From: Rhizosphaericola sp047606825
GTDB taxonomy: Bacteria; Bacteroidota; Bacteroidia; Chitinophagales; Chitinophagaceae
Direction of reading: 5' to 3'
Assembly: GCA_047606825.1 (NCBI GenBank)
Contig: JASGDY010000097.1
Coordinates: 1 to 39,051, forward strand
DNA: 39,051 nucleotides
The position numbers were made by a program, and so were the translations under genes. This document shows positions 1 to 7,939 of the stretch, piece after piece; within the stretch, counting starts at the first letter, position 1, and the number at the start of each line of letters is the position of its first letter. The notes below the pieces were generated by a model. The model ran no database searches, had not been told where the DNA came from, and worked only from the letters and a program-made list of their open reading frames with translations.

Positions 1-4
1 AGCA

Positions 5-52
5 GTGCATTGCAAATGCACGGATAAGCGTTCGGGATTGCAAATCCCGAAC
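5..52. repeat. Pair of REP-like palindromes sharing an ATTGCAAAT core
   Basis: Two perfect hairpins lie side by side. Positions 5-21 pair GTGCATT with AATGCAC around a GCA loop (7 bp). Positions 30-52 pair GTTCGGGATT with AATCCCGAAC around the same GCA loop (10 bp). Both are centred on ATTGCAAAT although the outer stems differ, so they look like members of one repeat family and not chance palindromes. Neither is followed by a T-run, which argues against a terminator. Short paired palindromes of this kind often accompany REP-associated tyrosine transposases, but no such gene is in the window. The family assignment is inference. Confidence 0.55.
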
Positions 53-95
53 AGCACAAATGGATTTTTGGTCTAAAATATAAATCAAAATCGTA

Positions 96-362
96 TAACG
101 TGAGTTCGGGATAAGGCAATATGTATTTTGGAAGCGACCTTGTTGAATTAACGTTAAGAAAATCAATGAAATAAGTCGACAGAAATAAAAGTTGTCTGAG
201 CGTAGCGAAGCGGAGTGCGTTTCTTTTGTTTCCGACTTATGCGTTGATTTTTAGTCAATTCAATACCGTCTTGATTTTTTGGTTCTTTTACATCAAGGCA
301 AAAGAACATCATTTATTTAAAATCAAATTATTATGACTTTTTTTTATCCCGAACTCACGTTA
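96..362. mobile_element. MITE-like element with 19-bp perfect terminal inverted repeats
   Basis: TAACGTGAGTTCGGGATAA at 96-114 is repeated exactly as its reverse complement at 344-362, bounding a 229-bp interior with no credible ORF. The interior is itself roughly self-complementary: the AATCAATG and ATAAGTCG segments near 160-180 match CGACTTAT and TTGATT near 233-252. A further hairpin of GTTCTTTT with AAAAGAAC lies near 281-308. Long terminal repeats around a short non-coding, foldable centre are the hallmarks of a MITE or a solo IS remnant. No clear target-site duplication is visible. The GTTCGGGAT segment in the terminal repeat also occurs in the palindrome at 30-52. Confidence 0.55.
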
Positions 363-385
363 GATTAACAATACCTTACCCTATA

Positions 386-420
386 ACGAAGCCTCGGCAA
401 CTGCCGAGGCTTCGTTTTTT
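386..420 (+). terminator. Strong intrinsic terminator without a gene in front of it
   Basis: A perfect 14-bp GC-rich stem, ACGAAGCCTCGGCA paired with TGCCGAGGCTTCGT, has a two-base AC spacer and is followed by TTTTTT. It reads on the plus strand. No coding region ends in 1-385, so it must serve a transcript that begins left of the window and now runs through the repeat-rich segment. Confidence 0.85.
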
Positions 421-578
421 ATTCACATTGCAAGTGTATTAAACCCTGACGGTCCCGATCACCAATTTTATCCTTTGCACGGTATAGTCTATTGGTCGAG
501 GTCTGCTACCCGCTATTCGAAACCATGTGTTCCGTTTTTTACCTTTTGGTTTTTTACTTTTTACTTAATACTACATAC

Positions 579-586
579 TACCTTTG
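579..586 (+). promoter_or_regulatory. Bacteroidota -7 element (TACCTTTG) for the TRIC channel gene
   Basis: TACCTTTG matches the Bacteroidota -7 consensus TAnnTTTG and ends 27 bases before the ATG at 614. No convincing -33 TTTG is seen. Because this box overlaps the earlier in-frame ATG at 584, it also favours the start at 614. Confidence 0.4.
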
Positions 587-613
587 CCACAATTTTCCAA
601 TACGACACGTCCG

Positions 614-1213
614 ATGACCACCTTAGACATCATCATATACGTAGGTATATTTGTTTTTTCCTGTACCGGAGCATTGAAGGCCCGGGTTGTCCACATGGAT
701 TTTTTTGGAGGCATCGTCATGGCACTCGTCATGGCGTATGGTGGCGGTAGCGTCCGTGACATATTGATGGGCAACCGCGTGCGCTGGCTCAACGACAACA
801 TATCGATGGTACTGGTATTGTCGGGAACATTGAGTGTTTTCCTGTTTAAACGGCGGGTAATCCGCTACAAAAAAATGATTTTTTTCATGGACGCAATCGG
901 CCTCGGACTATACACCGTCGTGGGAATCGAGGCCGCGTTGGACAACAACATCAATCCTGCTTATGCGGTACTGATGGGTGTCGTCACCTCCACCTTTGGC
1001 GGGCTGGTGGCAGATGTCATCAGTAACGCCGTTCCTTCCCTATTGAAAAAAGGGGAACTCTATGCCACGGCCAGCACGATTGGCGGCATGATATACGTAA
1101 CCGCACCGTTTCTTGGTGTCGACCGCAATACCAACATGCTGCTCTGCATCGTAGTCGTTGTGGTCATCCGTATCGTTTCCAAATGGAAAAAACTGATGCT
1201 GCCTGAGATATGA
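614..1213 (+). CDS. Trimeric intracellular cation channel (TRIC/UPF0126) family protein
   Basis: Inner-membrane protein of about 199 residues, probably a K+-permeable cation channel working as a trimer. It is built of two tandem three-helix repeats. The first carries GGGSVRD at about residues 43-49. The second carries GGLVADV at about 129-135, a weaker version of the same glycine motif in which the RD pair is reduced to AD. At least six hydrophobic segments are visible, as expected. I chose ATG 614 over the in-frame ATG 584 because residue 2 onward (TTLDIIIYVGIFVFS) begins directly with the first helix, and because a -7 promoter element overlaps 584. The family is usually 200-210 residues. 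The gene stands alone, 87 bp before mqo. Physiological role is unknown from sequence. Confidence 0.9.
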   Translation: MTTLDIIIYVGIFVFSCTGALKARVVHMDFFGGIVMALVMAYGGGSVRDILMGNRVRWLNDNISMVLVLSGTLSVFLFKRRVIRYKKMIFFMDAIGLGLYTVVGIEAALDNNINPAYAVLMGVVTSTFGGLVADVISNAVPSLLKKGELYATASTIGGMIYVTAPFLGVDRNTNMLLCIVVVVVIRIVSKWKKLMLPEI

Positions 1214-1300
1214 AAAACGATAATATTTAATTATTAGACCAAAATTTCCGTTTTAGAAGTACCTTTAAAGCCGAATTTTGGAATTACAAGTAAGATCGTT

Positions 1301-2803
1301 ATGGATAATTTATTTGATGCTACGCCAGACGTAGTCCTTATAGGTGCAGGAATCATGAGTGCTACCTTGGGAACTATTCTGAAAGAATTAGACCCTTCCC
1401 TCCGCATCCAGATGTTTGAAAGGCTGGAATCGGCTTCACAGGAAAGTTCAGACGCTTGGAACAATGCCGGAACAGGACACTCCGCACTTTGTGAACTGAA
1501 CTATACACCGGAAAAAAGCGATGGCTCCATCGATGCTTCCAAGGCCGTCGATATCATGGAACAGTTTGAGGTAAGCAGACAATTCTGGTCCTACCTTGTG
1601 GACAAAGGAGAACTTGACAATCCAAAATCCTTTATCCGCACGACACCGCACATGAGTTTTGTGTGGGACCAGGACAACGTGGAATATCTGAGAAAAAGAT
1701 TTGAGGCCTTGCAACAGTACCAGCTTTTCAAAGGGATGGAATTTTCCACCGACCACCAAAAAATGGAAGAATGGATGCCGCTGGTCATGGAAGGCAGAAG
1801 CCCGCGGCAGGCCGTGGCGGCAACGCATACCAACCTCGGCACGGACGTCAACTTTGGCGCACTCACCCGCAGCTTGATTGCCTCTTTGGAAAAGAAGGAC
1901 GGCTTCGGTGTTGCCTATAATTTTGAAACGGAAAATATCAAGCGTACCGAAGATGGCCGATGGAAACTGTCCGTCCGTAACCTGGAAACGGGCATCAAGC
2001 ATTTCGTGTTCGCAAAATTTGTGTTCATCGGCGCGGGCGGGGGTTCTTTGCATCTTCTGCAAAAGACGGGCATCCCGGAGTCCAAGGGTTTTGGCGGTTT
2101 CCCGGTCGGCGGCCAATGGCTTGTATGCACCAACCCCGACATCATCAAACGCCACCACGCCAAGGTCTACGGAAAAGCTTCGGTCGGTGCGCCACCGATG
2201 AGCGTTCCGCACCTAGATACGCGTATCATAGATGGTCAGGAAGCATTGCTGTTCGGACCCTACGCCGGATTTTCCACCAAGTTCCTGAAACGTGGTTCCT
2301 ACTGCGACCTCTTCCGCACCATCAAATGGTCCAATATCATCCCGATGCTGAAAGTCGGCCTAACCAACTTTGGCCTGTTGAAATACCTGATACAGCAAGT
2401 AACACTGTCTTTTAGTAAACGTGTCCACTCCTTGCAGGATTTCATGCCTAACGCCATCGACGAGGACTGGAAAGTGGAAATCGCCGGACAGCGCGTACAG
2501 GTCATCAAGAACGACCCACAGAAAGGTGGCATCTTGCAGTTCGGGACGGAAGTCGTGACCGCTGCCGACGGCTCTGTCTCTGCCTTGTTGGGCGCATCTC
2601 CCGGAGCTTCCACTTCGGTTTCCATCATGTTGAAATTGCTCAAGCAATGTTTCCCCGAAAAATTCAAGGGCGGCTGGGACGCAAAGCTGAAACAGATGAT
2701 TCCGTCCTACGGAACCAAACTGGAAAACGACAATGCACTTTGCAACAAATTGCGCCGCTGGACAAGTGCATCCTTGCAACTTGACTGGCAGCAACCGGAA
2801 TAG
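1301..2803 (+). CDS. mqo: Malate:quinone oxidoreductase
   Basis: FAD-dependent, membrane-associated enzyme (500 residues, normal for the family) that oxidises malate to oxaloacetate in the TCA cycle and passes electrons to the quinone pool. The N-terminus has the dinucleotide-binding fold, with VVLIGAGIMSATLG at about residues 11-24, followed by family-typical segments: the FERL acidic strand end, SSDAWNNAGTGHSALCELNY at about 49-68, and GAGGGSLHLLQKTGIPE near the middle. The C-terminus has LLGASPGASTSVSIML. The protein is complete and uninterrupted. The preceding intergenic region has no strong -7 element. The next gene follows after 57 bp and could be co-transcribed. Confidence 0.97.
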   Translation: MDNLFDATPDVVLIGAGIMSATLGTILKELDPSLRIQMFERLESASQESSDAWNNAGTGHSALCELNYTPEKSDGSIDASKAVDIMEQFEVSRQFWSYLVDKGELDNPKSFIRTTPHMSFVWDQDNVEYLRKRFEALQQYQLFKGMEFSTDHQKMEEWMPLVMEGRSPRQAVAATHTNLGTDVNFGALTRSLIASLEKKDGFGVAYNFETENIKRTEDGRWKLSVRNLETGIKHFVFAKFVFIGAGGGSLHLLQKTGIPESKGFGGFPVGGQWLVCTNPDIIKRHHAKVYGKASVGAPPMSVPHLDTRIIDGQEALLFGPYAGFSTKFLKRGSYCDLFRTIKWSNIIPMLKVGLTNFGLLKYLIQQVTLSFSKRVHSLQDFMPNAIDEDWKVEIAGQRVQVIKNDPQKGGILQFGTEVVTAADGSVSALLGASPGASTSVSIMLKLLKQCFPEKFKGGWDAKLKQMIPSYGTKLENDNALCNKLRRWTSASLQLDWQQPE

Positions 2804-2860
2804 AAAACCCAAAGTTTTGTTGGTTTTTTTCTTGTTTCACCATGCACATACGACCCATCC

Positions 2861-3307
2861 ATGAAAAAATTGAACCTCCTTTTATTGGCATTCTTCCTCG
2901 TTACAGGGAAAGGACAAGCACAGCAAATCTCACAAGCTGAACTTTACAAAAAAGTGGTCGGCTTAGACAGTTTGTTCTTCCAAGCATACAATAATTGCGA
3001 CATGGAAACACAAAAGAATTTTTACAACGATACCATTGAATTTTTCCACGACAAAGGCGGACTGGAAACTTCCAAAGAAAAAATTCTGGCCGATACCCGA
3101 AAATATATCTGTGGAAAAGTACAGCGTATTTTGGTGAATGGTAGCATCGAGGTTTCTCCGGTTCCGGGCTATGGCGCTATAGAAATAGGACAGCACCGTT
3201 TCCATAACCTTTCTGAAAAGTCCGTTTCTCGTCCCAGCAAGTTCGTTATTGTTTGGAAAAATGATAACGGTAAATGGACAATGACGAAAGTAATCAGCCT
3301 GCATTGA
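2861..3307 (+). CDS. Secreted DUF4440 / SnoaL-like (NTF2 fold) protein
   Basis: Protein of 148 residues with a cleavable signal peptide (MKKLNLLLLAFFLVTGKGQA, cut before QQ). It is therefore exported to the periplasm or surface. The mature part has the pattern of small NTF2-fold proteins: an amphipathic helix (LYKKVVGLDSLFFQAYNNCD), a strand with FYNDTIEFFHDKGG, then strands ending in WKNDNGKWTMTKVISLH. These folds serve as small-ligand-binding or isomerase-like domains, but no catalytic residues can be assigned. It lies 57 bp behind mqo and faces the convergent pheT operon across a bidirectional terminator. Confidence 0.75.
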   Translation: MKKLNLLLLAFFLVTGKGQAQQISQAELYKKVVGLDSLFFQAYNNCDMETQKNFYNDTIEFFHDKGGLETSKEKILADTRKYICGKVQRILVNGSIEVSPVPGYGAIEIGQHRFHNLSEKSVSRPSKFVIVWKNDNGKWTMTKVISLH

Positions 3308-3371
3308 AGCAGTTCTTTGTCCCCTCCCACCAACTCAAACAATGCGCTACCTTGTTGATATTATCCAATAT

Positions 3372-3406
3372 AAAAAGGCCGGAACTTTAAAGTTTCCGGT
3401 CTTTTT
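3372..3406. terminator. Bidirectional intrinsic terminator
   Basis: AAAAAGGCCGGAACTT faces AAGTTTCCGGTCTTTTT: a near-perfect stem of about 14 bp with T-runs on both strands. It sits between two convergent genes (ending at 3307 and 3411) and can terminate both. Confidence 0.85.
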
Positions 3407-3410
3407 GCAA

Positions 3411-3695
3411 TTACGCATTCAACAACGCCATACATTTCTCGATGTCCTTGAGATAGCCGTCGATGCGTCTTTGGAGGTTTTGTTTCTCGGTGGGGGTCCA
3501 TTGGGAAACGCCGATGTTGGAAACGTCGCGTTTCTGGTGCAGGCTCTCGTTCTCCTTTAGGCTGACGGCCAGCTTGGTGGAAGCATCATGCAGTTCGGCC
3601 TTCAGGTTGGCGTTTTCTTTCTGCAACCTTTTGTAACGGGTGAGAAGTGCCTGCAACTTTTCTTCGACGATGGCGATTTGCGATTCTGTGGACAT
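3411..3695 (-). CDS. Coiled-coil protein downstream of pheT
   Basis: A 94-residue, highly charged protein. Its first 55 residues or so form a continuous heptad-patterned coiled coil (EKLQALLTRYKRLQKENANL onward), followed by WTPTEKQNLQRRIDGYLKDI and a short helical end. It starts 7 bp behind pheT on the same strand, so the two are surely co-transcribed. In many Bacteroidota a similar small coiled-coil gene sits between pheT and the division gene zapA, suggesting a ZapB-like or Z-ring-associated role; that is inference. Here zapA is not next door: a terminator and a convergent gene follow. Confidence 0.75.
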   Translation of the reverse strand: MSTESQIAIVEEKLQALLTRYKRLQKENANLKAELHDASTKLAVSLKENESLHQKRDVSNIGVSQWTPTEKQNLQRRIDGYLKDIEKCMALLNA

Positions 3696-3702
3696 TGCGA
3701 AA

Positions 3703-6117
3703 CTATTTTCTGATTTCTGCGCTTATTTCCTTCTCAAAACCGGAAATCAATTTTTGTACCATAGCGTCGATTTCCTTGTCGGTCAGGGTTTTTTCCGTGT
3801 CCTGGAAAGAGAAGTTGACGGCAATGGATTTTTTGTTGTTTCCGAGTTTTTCATTTTCAAAAATATCAAACAGGCGCACGGCTTCCAACTTATTTAAATT
3901 GGATTTTTTGATAATACTGTCAATCTGGTCGTAGTTGACCTGCTTGTCCACGACCATTGCCAAGTCGCGTGATACGACAGGGAATTTGGAGACTTCTTTG
4001 TAAACAATTTTTTTGGAAGCGACCAGGGCGACGAGGTTTTGGATGTCGAGTTCAATATAAAAAACAGGATTTTTGATATCGAAACCATCCAATTTTTCTT
4101 TAGAAACATTGGTAACAAAACCTATTTTCTTTTTTTCCACTTCAAAAGAAAGGGAGTTGTCGTCTTCTTTTTTATAGCTGATTTTGTCCAGTCCGTTGAG
4201 TGTGACGATGGCGTTGACGATACCTTTGGCATGGTAGAAATCAAAGGTTTTCCCTTTGGAAATCCAGTCGTCTTCCTTGGTTTTTCCGGTGATGTAGAGC
4301 GCGAGTCTTTCCTGTTCCCTGTATTGGCCGATGCCGTCGGTGGAGTAGTTTTTGCCGAGTTCAAACAGTTGCAGGTTCTGCTGTTTGCGTTTCATGTTGT
4401 AGCTGATGACTTCTAGACCGGTTTCCAACATGGACGGACGCAAAATGTTGAGTTCAGCAGTCAGACTGTTGAGCATCTTGACGGCGTGCTGCAAGACTTC
4501 CTCGGAATAGTATGCGCTATTGGTAATCGGGTTGGTGATGATTTCGTGGAAACCTTGCCCGACCAGATAGTTGGCAATTTTTTCCTGGATGTCCAGCTTG
4601 ACTTGTAACGCGTCAACCGACGGGGTAATATGCATGGAACCCGGAATCTCGATATTGTCCAGGCCGTCGATACGCAAAATCTCCTCGACCACGTCGGCGG
4701 GCAACGTAATGTCCGGCTTGTTGTACGGCACGGAAATCCAAATCTCGTCCATGCCCTCCTTGACCAGCGCGAATCCGAGGGCGGTCAATATCCTTTTGAT
4801 GGTGTCGGGATGGTAGTTTTTGCCGCTGAGTTTTTTGAGGTAATGGTATTTGAGGCAAATCTGTTTTTCTTCTTTTGGATTAGGATAGATGTCCTTGATG
4901 TCTGAACTGATTTTGGCGCCTGCAAATTCCTTGAGCAACAGCGCAGCCCTCTTCAATGCGGTGGTCGTGATGGAAATATCCGCACCTTTTTCAAAATGCT
5001 GCGCGGCGTCGGTACGCAGTCCGTGGCTCATGGACGTTTTTCGGATAGTCGTCGGCTTGAACCACGCACTTTCCAAAAATATATTGGTCGTCGTTTCAGA
5101 AATACCGCTTTCCTTGCCACCAAAAACGCCGGCGATGCACAAACCGCCCTTTTCGTCGCAAATCATCAAGTCAGTTGTTTTCAACGTCCTTTCCTTGTCG
5201 TCCAAAGTTGTGAACTTCGTTCCTTCGGAAAGATTTTTGACGATGATTTTTCCACCATTGATTTTGTCTGCGTCAAAAGCGTGTAGGGGTTGACCGTATT
5301 CCTGCAAGACATAATTGGTAATGTCGACAACGTTGTTGATGGGGCGCACGCCGACGGCTTTCAGTTTTTCCTGCATCCACACGGGAGAGGGCGCAATCTT
5401 GACATCGGTCAGGCACAGCCCCGAATAACGCTGGCAGTCTTCCTTGTTTTCGATTTCAATACCGATGTTAAGGTCATGGTTGTCCACTGCAAAACTGTTT
5501 AAAGACGTGGAGTGCAGCCGTATATCTTTGGACTGATGCCTCGACAGATAAGCACACACGTCGCGCGCCGTGCCTATATGGCTCATCGCGTCCATGTGGT
5601 TGGGCGTAAGACCTATTTCAAACAAAAAATCTTTATACACATTGAACAGTTCCACTATTTTGGTTCCTGGTTTGGAATCCTCGGGCAATACCATAATGCC
5701 GTCGTGGCTTTCGCCCACACCGATTTCGTCGGCAGCACAGAGCATCCCAAAGCTTTCCACACCACGGATTTTGGCTTTGCGCATGGTCATCGGTTCACCG
5801 GAAATCGGATAAATCGTAGAGCCAACGGTTGCGACGACGACCTTTTGTCCCGCAGCGACATTGGGTGCACCGCAGACAATCTGCAACGGTTCTCCTTCGC
5901 CGATATTGACAGTGGTTACGTGCAGATGATCGGAGTTGGCATGGTCTTCACAGGTCAATACTTCGCCCACGACGAGACCTTCGAGACCGCCTTTGATACT
6001 TTCATAATGTTCCAGGGATTCCACTTCGAGACCCACGGAAGTCAGTATTTTGGAAAGTTTTTCCGGTTCTATCTTTTCCGGCAGATAATCATTCAACCAA
6101 TTGTACGAAATCGTCAT
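3703..6117 (-). CDS. pheT: Phenylalanyl-tRNA synthetase beta subunit
   Basis: Beta subunit of the alpha2-beta2 PheRS that charges tRNA-Phe (804 residues, normal). The architecture is complete. An N-terminal start (ISYNWLNDYLPEKIEPEKLS) precedes an EMAP-type tRNA-binding domain at about residues 40-155 with CGAPNVAAGQKVVVATVGS and KIRGVESFGMLC. B3/4 and B5 domains follow, the latter beginning near KQICLKYHYLKKLSGKNYHP. A catalytic-like core comes next, and a C-terminal FDX-ACB domain ends the protein (SKFPVVSRDLAMVVDKQVNY onward). pheS is not adjacent, a common arrangement in the phylum. A -7 element lies 45 bp upstream. Confidence 0.97.
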   Translation of the reverse strand: MTISYNWLNDYLPEKIEPEKLSKILTSVGLEVESLEHYESIKGGLEGLVVGEVLTCEDHANSDHLHVTTVNIGEGEPLQIVCGAPNVAAGQKVVVATVGSTIYPISGEPMTMRKAKIRGVESFGMLCAADEIGVGESHDGIMVLPEDSKPGTKIVELFNVYKDFLFEIGLTPNHMDAMSHIGTARDVCAYLSRHQSKDIRLHSTSLNSFAVDNHDLNIGIEIENKEDCQRYSGLCLTDVKIAPSPVWMQEKLKAVGVRPINNVVDITNYVLQEYGQPLHAFDADKINGGKIIVKNLSEGTKFTTLDDKERTLKTTDLMICDEKGGLCIAGVFGGKESGISETTTNIFLESAWFKPTTIRKTSMSHGLRTDAAQHFEKGADISITTTALKRAALLLKEFAGAKISSDIKDIYPNPKEEKQICLKYHYLKKLSGKNYHPDTIKRILTALGFALVKEGMDEIWISVPYNKPDITLPADVVEEILRIDGLDNIEIPGSMHITPSVDALQVKLDIQEKIANYLVGQGFHEIITNPITNSAYYSEEVLQHAVKMLNSLTAELNILRPSMLETGLEVISYNMKRKQQNLQLFELGKNYSTDGIGQYREQERLALYITGKTKEDDWISKGKTFDFYHAKGIVNAIVTLNGLDKISYKKEDDNSLSFEVEKKKIGFVTNVSKEKLDGFDIKNPVFYIELDIQNLVALVASKKIVYKEVSKFPVVSRDLAMVVDKQVNYDQIDSIIKKSNLNKLEAVRLFDIFENEKLGNNKKSIAVNFSFQDTEKTLTDKEIDAMVQKLISGFEKEISAEIRK

Positions 6118-6162
6118 TATTCAGATTTTTTGCCCGGTTTTATGCTTCGGGCATGGTGGAGG

Positions 6163-6170
6163 CAAATTTA
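6163..6170 (-). promoter_or_regulatory. -7 element (TAAATTTG) for pheT
   Basis: On the minus strand TAAATTTG fits TAnnTTTG and ends 45 bp before the pheT ATG, in the only intergenic gap between pheT and the divergent barrel gene. No clear -33 partner. Confidence 0.35.
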
Positions 6171-6211
6171 AGAAAAAAGCGGGAGCGAGGGGAGAATATC
6201 GGCTCTTTGCC

Positions 6212-6219
6212 TAATTTTG
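6212..6219 (+). promoter_or_regulatory. -7 element (TAATTTTG) abutting the barrel gene start
   Basis: TAATTTTG fits TAnnTTTG and ends only 4 bases before the ATG at 6224. If used, transcription would start at or next to the A of the ATG, giving a leaderless message. The match may also be chance. Confidence 0.25.
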
Positions 6220-6223
6220 GCGC

Positions 6224-7390
6224 ATGTTTTTACATTTCAATAAAAGGACAATCGGCAGGATTTTGGTTTTGGCTTCGTTGCATTTTTGTTGTTTACAGAA
6301 ATCCTCGGCCCAGATAGGTTTCGTAAAAAAGCTTTTGCATAAATACCTTTCCAACGAAAAGGATACGACACGCAAACCATCCTTTATACCGTTACCTAAT
6401 TTTTCGTATGCGCAGGAAACTGGCGCGAAAGTCGGCGTGACCGGACTTTATTCCTTTTACACCGACAGACAGGACACGGCTATAAAAAACAGCACAGTGG
6501 AAACCAGCATTTCATATACGGAAAAGAAGCAGACGTCCGTAAAACTGATTTCGGAAATATGGACCAAAAACAACGATTACCGATTATACAACGAAATCCG
6601 ATATGCTGATTTTCCCTACAATTTTTACGGTATCGGTGCCAATACACTGAAAGCCGACAAAAACCTTATCAATGAAAAACGTTTCCGCCTGATACTTGCG
6701 GCGGACAAACGGATGTTTGACAGTTATTATTTAGGTTTCGTCACGGAATTTGAACATTTTAAATACACGGACAAAGAACCGGGCGGAATTTACGAAAGCT
6801 CCAATCTTGACGGAAAAGAAGGCGGCAAATATATCTCCTTCGGCATTGAACAATTTATCGACACGCGCAACACCAACACTTATTCCACGAAAGGTCAGTT
6901 TGCCAAACTTAGTTTAAACTATGTCCCCGATTTCTTCGGTGGAGAAAACTATGATGGCGGCATCATACAGTTTAACTACCGCTATTTCCAACCTCTGAAC
7001 AACAAGCTGGTATTGGGTTTCAACGGCATTTATAATGCTTTGACATCACACGATGCTCCTTTTTATATGATGCAACGATTAGGTAGTGACCAGATGATGC
7101 GCGGTTATTACCAAGGTCGGTACAATGACCGCAACTATGCGGCGGTGCAGTCGGAACTGCGTTATCGCTTTGTTCCTAGATTTGGTGTGGCGGTATTTGG
7201 CGGCGTAGGTTCGGTTTATGGTGTGAGTAATTTCAGTGGCAACCTGAAACCCAACTATGGCGGTGGTTTGCGCTATTTCTTCGACTTGGAAAGAAGCCTG
7301 AGTGTGCGTATCGATTATGGCTGGGGACAGAAGGTTCCTGGCGAAAAAAGACAGGGTGGCATATATTTTTCATTAGGAGAAGCATTTTAA
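6224..7390 (+). CDS. BamA/TamA-type outer membrane beta-barrel protein (D15 surface antigen domain)
   Basis: Outer membrane protein of 388 residues. A basic, hydrophobic leader ends at about residue 30 (SSAQ cleavage site). The rest alternates amphipathic strands typical of the Omp85 C-terminal barrel. The L6 signature appears as MRGYYQGRYNDRNY at about residues 286-299. The protein ends in GGIYFSLGEAF, with a terminal aromatic barrel signal. It is far shorter than BamA (about 800) and has no POTRA repeats, so it is a barrel-only Omp85 relative, not the essential assembly factor. Substrate unknown. It stands alone, divergent from pheT, and 101 bp before an unrelated small gene. Confidence 0.85.
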   Translation: MFLHFNKRTIGRILVLASLHFCCLQKSSAQIGFVKKLLHKYLSNEKDTTRKPSFIPLPNFSYAQETGAKVGVTGLYSFYTDRQDTAIKNSTVETSISYTEKKQTSVKLISEIWTKNNDYRLYNEIRYADFPYNFYGIGANTLKADKNLINEKRFRLILAADKRMFDSYYLGFVTEFEHFKYTDKEPGGIYESSNLDGKEGGKYISFGIEQFIDTRNTNTYSTKGQFAKLSLNYVPDFFGGENYDGGIIQFNYRYFQPLNNKLVLGFNGIYNALTSHDAPFYMMQRLGSDQMMRGYYQGRYNDRNYAAVQSELRYRFVPRFGVAVFGGVGSVYGVSNFSGNLKPNYGGGLRYFFDLERSLSVRIDYGWGQKVPGEKRQGGIYFSLGEAF

Positions 7391-7491
7391 TTTGATGATT
7401 TGGTAATTTGAAAATTTGGTAATGAATACATACGATTTTTTTAAGACAAGCTTTTTACAAATCATCATTCACAAATCATAAATAGTTTTCC

Positions 7492-7866
7492 ATGCTGGAA
7501 AGAGATTTAATAACAAGAAACATTCAGGTACTGGTGCAGCTATTGACGCGAGCGAAAGGCTTGACGCTTGAAAAACCAGAAGAAGCGCTTGCTGAACTAA
7601 ATAAAAACATCGACGAAACGATATTGGAAAAACTATACAACAAATCCGGTCCTTTATTATTATTGGACGACCAATTAGTTAAAATACAGGTTGACCTTGC
7701 TTACCTGCGTGCGCAGCTATTGCTACAACTAAGCAGGGACGAGGCTTATAGCGAAATGAACCGTGTTAAGCAACTTATGCTCAACTATCAGGAAATATTT
7801 CCAAAAAATTTTCCTTTTGATTATTATAGTAAGATGGCATGGATTGACGGTGTATTGAATGGATAA
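7492..7866 (+). CDS. Small helical protein of unknown function
   Basis: I do not recognise this 124-residue protein. It has no signal peptide and no membrane segment, so it should be cytoplasmic. It is almost entirely amphipathic helix, with leucine-rich stretches (IQVLVQLLTRAKGLTLEK and LLLLDDQLVKIQVDLAYLRA), and resembles small tetratricopeptide-like or four-helix proteins. The ATG follows an AT-rich 101-bp gap. Its stop codon lies inside the left arm of the convergent hairpin at 7854-7898. Coding character is supported by its uninterrupted frame and lack of a better reading on either strand. Confidence 0.65.
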   Translation: MLERDLITRNIQVLVQLLTRAKGLTLEKPEEALAELNKNIDETILEKLYNKSGPLLLLDDQLVKIQVDLAYLRAQLLLQLSRDEAYSEMNRVKQLMLNYQEIFPKNFPFDYYSKMAWIDGVLNG

Positions 7867-7898
7867 TTTTTTATGATTAAAAAAATTATCCATTCAAT
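7854..7898. terminator. Long AT-rich convergent hairpin overlapping a stop codon
   Basis: ATTGAATGGATAATTTTTT (7854-7872) pairs with its reverse complement at 7880-7898 around a 7-base loop. The stem is a perfect 19 bp. It contains T-runs on both strands and lies between two convergent genes, so it can act as a bidirectional terminator. The left arm covers the last codons and stop of the upstream gene. Confidence 0.6.
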
Positions 7899-7939
7899 AT
7901 CAAATATCACATAGACCTGTTTGTTGTTTAAACGTTTTC

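Noticed and set aside
1448..2212. 254-codon minus-strand open frame inside mqo
   Set aside because: Lies wholly within a gene of certain identity, has no recognisable domain and a low-complexity composition expected of an antisense shadow.
2804..2860. Possible terminator behind mqo (AACC/GGTT before a T-run)
   Set aside because: Stem of only four pairs with a long loop; too weak to call.
5512..6171. 219-codon plus-strand open frame opposite pheT
   Set aside because: Antisense to the conserved N-terminal and tRNA-binding part of PheT; no protein-like pattern.
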